Assembly (NCBI RefSeq): GCF_037076555.1
Contig: NZ_AP029023.1
Span: 1,240,001 to 1,304,000 of the forward strand
From: Methylophilus sp. DW102
GTDB taxonomy: Bacteria > Pseudomonadota > Gammaproteobacteria > Burkholderiales > Methylophilaceae
DNA: 64,000 nucleotides
Direction: 5' to 3'
Shown piece after piece: positions 38,663-44,904 of this stretch. Both the position numbers and the translations under genes were made by a program. The notes beneath the pieces are model-generated. The model was not told where the DNA came from and did no database searches. It worked only from the letters and a program-made list of their open reading frames with translations. Within the stretch, counting starts at the first letter, position 1. Every line of letters begins with the position of its first letter.

Positions 38663-40462
38663 ATGTTTGACCCCAAACCCATCCTGAAAAACCTTCCAAA
38701 CCTGCCAGGCGTTTACCGCATGCTCAATGCGGAAAATAACGTGATCTATGTGGGTAAAGCCAAAGATTTAAAAAAGCGGGTTTCGAGTTACTTTAATAAA
38801 AACCTCGCCAGTCCGCGTACCAAATTGATGGTGTCGCAGATTACCAATATCGAGACGACGGTGACCCGCTCTGAGGCGGAGGCGTTGCTGCTTGAGAATA
38901 ACCTTATCAAGAGCATCATGCCGCGTTATAACGTGTTGTTTCGCGACGATAAGTCTTATCCCTATATTAGCCTCACAGGCGATGCGTTTCCGCGGCTGGC
39001 GTTCCATCGTGGCACCCAGCGTAAAGGACATCAGTATTTTGGGCCTTTCCCCAGCTCGCCAGCGGTGCGTGAGAGCATTCAGTTGCTGCAAAAGGTGTTT
39101 AAGCTTCGCACCTGTGAAAACACCGTGTTTGCCAACCGATCACGACCTTGTTTGCAATATCAGATTGCGCGGTGTACTGCACCGTGTGTGAATCTGATTT
39201 CCCAAGAAGACTATGCGAGTGATGTGCGCCACGCGGCGCTATTTTTGCTGGGCAAAACCAGTGAGGTGATGGATTCATTAGCGGATGGGATGAATGCTGC
39301 AGCCGAGGCGATGGAATACGAGCAGGCGGCGGTGTTGCGTGACCGGATTCAGGCCTTGCGTCAGGTGCAGGCCAAGCAGTTTGTCAGTGACTTTAGCGTG
39401 AGTGATGCGGATGTGATTGCCTGCGCCGAGATTGAGGGTCAGCACTGCATTAATCTGGTGATGATCCGTGGCGGGCGTCATTTGGGTGACAAGAGCTTTT
39501 TCCCCAAGAACGCGCAAGATGCCGAGCTGGTAGAAACGGTAGAGGCGTTTATTACCCAGTATTATGTGGCGCAAAACACGCCGCCTTTGCTGGTGTGTGG
39601 GGCGGAGATCGACAAAACCGAGTTCGAAACCATGCTCAGTGAGCAGGCCGAGCGCAAAATCCGCGTGCTGACCAATGCGATTGGCGATAAAAAAGTCTGG
39701 CTCAAAATGGCGCAGACGAATGCCGAGTTGGCGCTACAACAACGGCTGGCGACTTCGGCCAACCAGCAGGCGCGTTTGCTCTCGTTGCGTGAGGCGCTTA
39801 ACCTCGCCGAGAACACCGAGCGCATTGAGTGCTTTGATATCAGCCATACCATGGGTGAAGCCACGGTAGGCAGTTGCGTGGTGTTTGACCGTGGTGATAT
39901 GCAAAACAGTGAATACCGCCGCTATAACGTCACTGGTATCACGCCAGGCGATGATTATGCGGCGATGCGGGATGTGCTGACCCGGCGCTATAAAAAAGTT
40001 GCTGCGGGCGAGGGCAAACGCCCTGACCTGATTTTTATTGATGGTGGCAAGGGCCAGTTGGGTGTGGCGATGGAGGTCATGCAAGAGGTCGGTTTAGACG
40101 ATATCCTGCTGATTGGTATTGCCAAGGGAGAAGAGCGCAAACCGGGCCTCGAAACCATGATTTTCTCCGACACTGGCGAAATGCTGAATTTACCCGTGGA
40201 TAATCCCGGCTTGCACCTGCTGCAACAAATCCGCGATGAAGCACATCGGTTTGCCATTACCGGCCACCGGGCCAAGCGCGCCAAAGCGCGCATTACCTCT
40301 AGCCTGGAGGAGATTGAAGGGGTAGGGGCCAAGCGCCGCAAAGCCTTGTTGACGCGATTTGGTGGCCTGGATGCGATAAAAAGTGCTAGCATAGACGAGA
40401 TTGCACAAGTCGAAGGCATTAGCCTGGCACTGGCGCAAACCATATACGAACGATTGCATTAA
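38663..40462 (+). CDS. uvrC: Excinuclease ABC subunit UvrC
   Basis: Nuclease subunit of nucleotide excision repair that makes the 3' and 5' incisions. The 599-residue protein has, in order, the GIY-YIG domain (GVYRMLNAENNVIYVGKAKD), the UvrB-interacting UVR motif (AAEAMEYEQAAVLRDRIQAL), and the RNase H-like endonuclease domain (ERIECFDISHTMGEATV, LIFIDGGKGQL). Two helix-hairpin-helix motifs lie at the C-terminus (IEGVGAKRRKALLTRFGG). Its upstream region is replaced by the cassette array, so its promoter may lie within attC5 (TAGAAT at 38651). Confidence 0.97.
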   Translation: MFDPKPILKNLPNLPGVYRMLNAENNVIYVGKAKDLKKRVSSYFNKNLASPRTKLMVSQITNIETTVTRSEAEALLLENNLIKSIMPRYNVLFRDDKSYPYISLTGDAFPRLAFHRGTQRKGHQYFGPFPSSPAVRESIQLLQKVFKLRTCENTVFANRSRPCLQYQIARCTAPCVNLISQEDYASDVRHAALFLLGKTSEVMDSLADGMNAAAEAMEYEQAAVLRDRIQALRQVQAKQFVSDFSVSDADVIACAEIEGQHCINLVMIRGGRHLGDKSFFPKNAQDAELVETVEAFITQYYVAQNTPPLLVCGAEIDKTEFETMLSEQAERKIRVLTNAIGDKKVWLKMAQTNAELALQQRLATSANQQARLLSLREALNLAENTERIECFDISHTMGEATVGSCVVFDRGDMQNSEYRRYNVTGITPGDDYAAMRDVLTRRYKKVAAGEGKRPDLIFIDGGKGQLGVAMEVMQEVGLDDILLIGIAKGEERKPGLETMIFSDTGEMLNLPVDNPGLHLLQQIRDEAHRFAITGHRAKRAKARITSSLEEIEGVGAKRRKALLTRFGGLDAIKSASIDEIAQVEGISLALAQTIYERLH

Positions 40463-40492
40463 GCCATTGCAACAGCCCTGAGCAAAATAACC

Positions 40493-41074
40493 ATGTGGAA
40501 TGTCCCCAATATACTCACCCTGCTACGCATCGCGATGATCCCGGTGTTTGTTGGTATCTTCTTTTTGCCCGCGAATGCCATCGCCAGCGACGGGCTGCCA
40601 GCACACTGGGTAAACCTCACCGCTGCAAGTGTGTTTATTCTGGCCTCATTCACCGACTGGCTAGATGGCTACTGGGCCCGCAAATATCACCAAATGTCCA
40701 AGTTTGGCGCGTTTCTTGACCCTGTGGCTGACAAGCTGATGGTGGCCGCCGCCTTGATTGTGCTGGTGGAGTTGCACCGGGTCGGGGCGGTGGTCGCGCT
40801 CATCATCATCGGCCGCGAAATTGCCATCAGTGCCTTGCGCGAGTGGATGGCCAGCATAGGCAAAAGCGCCAATGTCGCGGTCGCCATGGTCGGAAAAATC
40901 AAAACAGCGGCGCAGATGGTCGCCATCATCCTGCTACTTTGGTTTGATCCGCTGTTTGGCATCAACATCCAGTGGCTGGGTGAATGGCTCATTGTGATCG
41001 CCGCATTGCTGACCCTGATCTCCATGGGTTACTACCTGCGCGCGGCGTGGCCGGCGATACGCGAAACCATCTAA
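40493..41074 (+). CDS. pgsA: CDP-diacylglycerol-glycerol-3-phosphate 3-phosphatidyltransferase
   Basis: Membrane enzyme making phosphatidylglycerophosphate from CDP-diacylglycerol and glycerol-3-phosphate. The 193-residue protein has the CDP-alcohol phosphotransferase signature spread over DWLDGYWARK and FGAFLDPVADK, plus about five membrane helices. It starts 30 bp after uvrC, the common uvrC-pgsA pairing. Confidence 0.95.
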   Translation: MWNVPNILTLLRIAMIPVFVGIFFLPANAIASDGLPAHWVNLTAASVFILASFTDWLDGYWARKYHQMSKFGAFLDPVADKLMVAAALIVLVELHRVGAVVALIIIGREIAISALREWMASIGKSANVAVAMVGKIKTAAQMVAIILLLWFDPLFGINIQWLGEWLIVIAALLTLISMGYYLRAAWPAIRETI

Positions 41075-41116
41075 AAAAGCAAGGCGAAAAAAGACATATT
41101 ATTTTCAAAATCTTCC

Positions 41117-41144
41117 TTGACACCTGTCTCAAAATCATTAAAAT
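41117..41144 (+). promoter_or_regulatory. Sigma-70 promoter for the tRNA cluster
   Basis: TTGACA (41117-41122), a 16-base spacer and TAAAAT (41139-41144). The start would be near 41152, about 30 bp before the first tRNA. Confidence 0.7.
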
Positions 41145-41180
41145 GCCAGCTTCTTTACGACACATGACGTAAGGAAATAC

Positions 41181-41256
41181 GCGGGAATAGCTCAGTTGGT
41201 AGAGCGCAACCTTGCCAAGGTTGAGGTCGCGAGTTCGAGACTCGTTTCCCGCTCCA
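41181..41256 (+). tRNA. tRNA-Gly (anticodon GCC)
   Basis: A 76-nt cloverleaf with acceptor stem GCGGGAA / TTCCCGC, encoded CCA, and GTTCGAGAC T-loop. Anticodon GCC is at 41214-41216 within CTTGCCAAGG. Confidence 0.97.
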
Positions 41257-41317
41257 AATTCTGGGGAAAGCGCGGCTTTCCCTTTTTAACATAAGTTGTT
41301 TTTATGTTGTTGGTTCT

Positions 41318-41391
41318 GGCGCGATAGCAAAGCGGTTATGCCGCGGCCTGCAAAGCCGTTTAGGCCGGTTCGACTCCGGCTCGCGCCTCCA
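41318..41391 (+). tRNA. tRNA-Cys (anticodon GCA)
   Basis: A 74-nt cloverleaf, GGCGCGA / TCGCGCC acceptor stem with encoded CCA. Anticodon GCA is at 41350-41352 and the T-arm is GGTTCGACTCC. Confidence 0.96.
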
Positions 41392-41409
41392 GTCTCATGT
41401 TGTAAATAT

Positions 41410-41485
41410 GCGGGAATAGCTCAGTTGGTAGAGCGCAACCTTGCCAAGGTTGAGGTCGCGAGTTCGAGACTCGTTTCCCGCTCCA
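41410..41485 (+). tRNA. tRNA-Gly (anticodon GCC), second copy
   Basis: Identical in all 76 bases to the copy at 41181-41256, including the encoded CCA. It lies 18 bp after tRNA-Cys. Confidence 0.97.
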
Positions 41486-41563
41486 AATCTTTCTCAAGCA
41501 CACATTCTCACCGCTATGCAACATAGATCACGGTGTTAGAATACAAAGCTTGCTAGACCTACC

Positions 41564-41650
41564 GCCCGGATGGTGAAACTGGTAGACACAAGGGACTTAA
41601 AATCCCTCGGCTTAACGGCTGTGCCGGTTCGATTCCGGCTCCGGGCACCA
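41564..41650 (+). tRNA. tRNA-Leu (anticodon TAA)
   Basis: An 87-nt class II tRNA with GCCCGGA / TCCGGGC acceptor stem, a long variable arm (CTCGGCTTAACGGCTGTG), GGTTCGATTCC T-arm and encoded CCA. Anticodon TAA is at 41598-41600 in loop CTTAAAA. Confidence 0.96.
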
Positions 41651-41939
41651 TACTTCACTTATATACTGGCTAATTAGGCTGGTTTTTCACTTTCAAATTT
41701 TTTTTACGCCTGTCCGTGAATGACTGTATTTTTTATTCATGCTGTGGGATTGGTGTGGGAGTTATGTATTCGGTTGTCTAACAGCGCGGGTGAAGTCCAG
41801 ATCTCCATTTATGAGAGCCAAGCTCCGTTTTCATTTCTACGAAGTGACAAAATTAGCCACTTAGAAAAAGGTAGTTTGTGAATGAGCATTCTTTGCTACC
41901 TTAGCCGGTGAGATATGACTAGTTAAAAATGTACAACAA

Positions 41940-42398
41940 TTATAAAAATAATCTTCTCGCATTTAACTGAGTGCTTTCCCAACCCAGGTGCCGGTAATAC
42001 CCTATCGCGGGTTCATTTTCAATATCGACCAATAGCTGGGCACGAGTCGCTCCTTTTTCTTTTGCCCAATCCAATGCCGACTGCAGTAGTTTTCTACCAA
42101 TTCCTTGATGTCTAAATTCTGCATGAACGACCATGTCCTCTACCCAAGCAGAGCGTGCTCCTTGTGCGGTGGAAATGACTAGTTGCGCGCTAACCATCCC
42201 AATCAGTTTCCCGTCTTCTGTAAATGCAGCTTTGATTACCCCATGTTCTGGTTGTGATATCAGCATAGTTAAACCGGCTTTTTGTTTCTCCATGTCCGGT
42301 TTGAAATCGGCTTCTATACTAAATAGCGCATGTAGAAGGTTGGCTAGTTGAGCGGCATCTTTTTCTTGTGCATCTCGAATACTTATGACTGCGTCCAC
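41940..42398 (-). CDS. GNAT family N-acetyltransferase
   Basis: A 152-residue acetyl-CoA-dependent acyltransferase. The acetyl-CoA pyrophosphate loop is RHQGIGRKLL, preceded by AWVEDMVVHAEF. NEPAIGYYRHLGW is the motif B region. Its start overlaps the end of the XRE/cupin gene by 16 bp, so both are one transcript divergent from the methylamine operon. Its acceptor could be an amine or amino acid linked to that pathway, but this is a guess. Confidence 0.85.
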   Translation of the reverse strand: MDAVISIRDAQEKDAAQLANLLHALFSIEADFKPDMEKQKAGLTMLISQPEHGVIKAAFTEDGKLIGMVSAQLVISTAQGARSAWVEDMVVHAEFRHQGIGRKLLQSALDWAKEKGATRAQLLVDIENEPAIGYYRHLGWESTQLNARRLFL

Positions 42399-43036
42399 TC
42401 ACTGCCTCCTGAATGATCAACTGGGTCGTGATGAATAATGGCCAGGAAACGGATTGGGACCTCTATGAGCTTGGCTGGCTGATGCGGCTGGTCTCCTCTA
42501 AAGGTCAGTGAGTCGCCTGGCTCAAGTAAGAAAGTCTCCAAGCCTACCTTGTACTCTAATACCCCCTCCAGCATATGAATGAATTCAGTCCCTCCATGTT
42601 CAAAAGGGGGGAATTCTTCCGCCTGATCTTCCAGCGTGATCAAGAATGGCTCAAAAGTCTTTTGAGGCCCTTGGTCATAGGCTAATAAATGATATGTGTG
42701 GCCGAGCTTTGTGCCGCGGCGTACCACTTCCATACCATGCCCTTTTTTAACGAATTGTGCATTTCCTGAGGGGGCGTTGTAGTCGCGGAACAGTCTTGAA
42801 AGCGTTACGCCAAGCGCGTTGGCTACTTGTTCCAATGTTTCAAGACTGGTCGATACATGACCATTCTCAATTTTACTGAACATTCCAACACTAATATTCG
42901 CTCTCTCAGCGACATCAGCAATCGTCAGGCCATGTTGCTTTCTGACCTCTTTAATGACATTCCCCAAGTGTTTACCCAAAGGTTTGGATTCTGTTTCAGT
43001 AATAGGGACAACATTTTTTTTCAAATCAGAGGTCAT
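42383..43036 (-). CDS. XRE-family regulator with C-terminal cupin domain
   Basis: A 217-residue protein with an N-terminal XRE helix-turn-helix (residues about 25-85: GNVIKEVRKQHGLTIADVAE, NISVGMFSKIENGHVSTSL) and a C-terminal RmlC-like cupin (about 135-205: FEPFLITLEDQ, HGGTEFIHMLEGVLEY, LEPGDSLTFRGDQPHQP). The cupin histidines and glutamate can bind a metal or small ligand. It is divergent from mgdABCD-gmaS-mgsABC across 347 bp. It is the likely regulator of methylamine oxidation. Repression or activation cannot be told from sequence. Confidence 0.9.
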   Translation of the reverse strand: MTSDLKKNVVPITETESKPLGKHLGNVIKEVRKQHGLTIADVAERANISVGMFSKIENGHVSTSLETLEQVANALGVTLSRLFRDYNAPSGNAQFVKKGHGMEVVRRGTKLGHTYHLLAYDQGPQKTFEPFLITLEDQAEEFPPFEHGGTEFIHMLEGVLEYKVGLETFLLEPGDSLTFRGDQPHQPAKLIEVPIRFLAIIHHDPVDHSGGSEWTQS

Positions 43037-43244
43037 TGGCGGCTAAAACTCCCATATCCATTCTTCTCGTTCAATTATCACAGGCCCAATAAATCAAGTG
43101 ACGGCAAATCAAGTTTCTGCTGGAGAATTAATTAACTAATCATCCCAGTCATTAACCCACCCTCAGCCACTTTTTAAGGCTATCCCGATGCTCTAAATGG
43201 GTTCATCAGTCCAAATTATGCACCAAATCATTGCAAAATAGGTA

Positions 43245-43343
43245 AATTTATTCCTGGAAGGAAAAAAATATTCATAAAGCCGTTGACAGCGGTTTTTGCA
43301 ATGCGTATAAATGGAATTGTTGTTTCCTGCTGGGAATAAAATT
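43245..43343 (+). promoter_or_regulatory. mgd operon promoter flanked by paired operator-like dyads
   Basis: TTGACA (43283-43288), exactly 17 bases, then TATAAA (43306-43311) is a near-consensus sigma-70 promoter. A TTCC-N5-GGAA dyad lies on each side (43251-43263 and 43324-43336). The wider sequences match as inverted copies (TTTCCTnCnnGGAATAAA). A third, weaker match is at 43114-43133 (TTTCTGCTGGAGAATTAATT). Dyad centres are 73 bp apart, about seven helical turns. The remainder of the 347-bp divergent region shows nothing else I recognise. Confidence 0.7.
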
Positions 43344-43383
43344 TTCATGTCGAGATTGATGTTGGATAGTTGCGGAGCGTTGA

Positions 43384-44625
43384 ATGCCTCTAAGATTGCT
43401 TAAATATGCGTTGAGTAAAGAGTACAAAGAGACTCGGTTTTTTAGGGAGAATGTGACCCCTAAGAAAAGTTACGACGCAGTCATTATTGGCGGAGGCGGA
43501 CACGGTTTGGCTGCTGCCTACTATCTGGCTAAAGACCATGGCATGACTAATATAGCCGTGCTTGAAAAGGGTTATTTGGGTGGCGGCAACACCGGCCGCA
43601 ATACCACCATTGTCAGGTCTAATTACCTGACCCCAGAGGGCGTGAACTTCTATGATGCCAGCGTCAAAATATACGAAGGTTTGTCCGAAGAGTTAGATAT
43701 CAATCTATTCTATTCAACGCGCGGCCATTTCACATTGGCACATACAGAATCAGCGATGCGGACAATGCGTTGGCGCGCTGAGGTCAATAAACATGTGGGC
43801 GTGGATAGTTATGTCGTTGGTCCGGATGAGATTTCAAAAGCCTGCCCCCAGCTAGACATCAGCTGCAGTGGCCATGCGCCCATTTTAGGGGCTTTGTATC
43901 ATGGGCCAGGTTCTGTGGCTCGGCATGATGCTGTCGCTTGGGGTTACGCCCGCGGCGCCGATAGGTTAGGTGTCGATATATTTCAGAGTACAGAAGTGAC
44001 TGGCATCGATATCAAGGGCGGTAAGGTTCAAGGGGTACAAACGAGCCGAGGTTATATCTCTACCCCCAGAGTGCTTTCAGCGGTGGCAGGGTTCACTCCC
44101 CGCATTTGCAAAATGGCTGGCATTGATACGCCTATTGTCATTCATCCCTTGCAAGCCTGTGTGACTGAGCCAATGAAGCCCTGGCTGGATTCAATCCTGG
44201 TTTCCGGTAGCTTGCATGTCTACGTCAGTCAATCTTCCCGTGGCGAATTGGTCATGGGGTCTTCGTTGGATCCCTATGAGGTTCATTCGACCAGGTCTTC
44301 TTTAGACTTTGTGGAGGGACTGACGTCTCACATGTTAGACATGTTCCCATTCCTCTCCAATGTGAAGATCGTCAGGCAGTGGGGCGGGATGGCAGACATG
44401 ACCCCAGACTTCTCTCCCATTATGGGCAAGACACCGGTGGAAGGTTTTTATCTCGATGCCGGGTGGGGAACGTGGGGATTCAAGGCCACACCGATCAGCG
44501 GGAAAACGATGGCTGCCACGATTGCTAATGATATGGCGCCAGATCTCATCAAGCCTTTCAGGCTTTCAAGATTTGAAGAGTACGAATTGACTGGCGAAAA
44601 AGGTGCGGCTTCGGTCGGTCACTAA
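43384..44625 (+). CDS. mgdA: N-methylglutamate dehydrogenase subunit A (SoxB-like)
   Basis: FAD-dependent subunit related to heterotetrameric sarcosine oxidase beta. The 413-residue protein has the dinucleotide-binding GGGGHGLAAAYYLA (residues about 35-48), GGGNTGRNTTIVRSNY, and the C-terminal FAD contact PVEGFYLDAGWGTWGFKATP. First gene of an eight-gene operon. With MgdBCD it oxidises N-methylglutamate to glutamate and formaldehyde or methylene-tetrahydrofolate. The neighbouring gmaS and mgsABC distinguish it from true sarcosine oxidase. Confidence 0.9.
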   Translation: MPLRLLKYALSKEYKETRFFRENVTPKKSYDAVIIGGGGHGLAAAYYLAKDHGMTNIAVLEKGYLGGGNTGRNTTIVRSNYLTPEGVNFYDASVKIYEGLSEELDINLFYSTRGHFTLAHTESAMRTMRWRAEVNKHVGVDSYVVGPDEISKACPQLDISCSGHAPILGALYHGPGSVARHDAVAWGYARGADRLGVDIFQSTEVTGIDIKGGKVQGVQTSRGYISTPRVLSAVAGFTPRICKMAGIDTPIVIHPLQACVTEPMKPWLDSILVSGSLHVYVSQSSRGELVMGSSLDPYEVHSTRSSLDFVEGLTSHMLDMFPFLSNVKIVRQWGGMADMTPDFSPIMGKTPVEGFYLDAGWGTWGFKATPISGKTMAATIANDMAPDLIKPFRLSRFEEYELTGEKGAASVGH

Positions 44626-44643
44626 GCATCAGGAAGATTAGAA

Positions 44644-44904
44644 ATGAAATTACTTACTTGCCCGATTAATGGCGTGAGACCACTAAGCGAATTTGTCTTT
44701 GGTGGTGAACTACGTGATATGCCCGAAGCTGAATGCAGCGACAAAGAGTGGGCCGATTATGTTTATAACCGCAATGGCGCGCCAGGGCTAAAAAAAGAAT
44801 GGTGGTATCACTCTCCTAGCGGAACCTGGTTTGTTGCAGAAAGAGACACCTTAACAGACAACGTAGCACGTACCTACTTATACGAACAGGAAGCTGCTAA
44901 ATGA
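44644..44904 (+). CDS. mgdB: N-methylglutamate dehydrogenase subunit B (SoxD-like)
   Basis: An 86-residue small subunit (LLTCPINGVRPLSEF, GGELRDMP, WADYVYNRNGAPG, EWWYHSPSGTWFVAERDT). Sarcosine oxidase delta subunits have a CPxCG zinc motif. Here the second Cys is Asn (CPIN), so the zinc site appears to be missing. Overlaps mgdC by four bases. Confidence 0.88.
   Translation: MKLLTCPINGVRPLSEFVFGGELRDMPEAECSDKEWADYVYNRNGAPGLKKEWWYHSPSGTWFVAERDTLTDNVARTYLYEQEAAK

Noticed and set aside
41651-41939. Integrated-element scar downstream of tRNA-Leu
   Set aside because: I found no repeat of the tRNA 3' end and no integrase remnant in these 289 bp; the stretch holds no recognisable feature.
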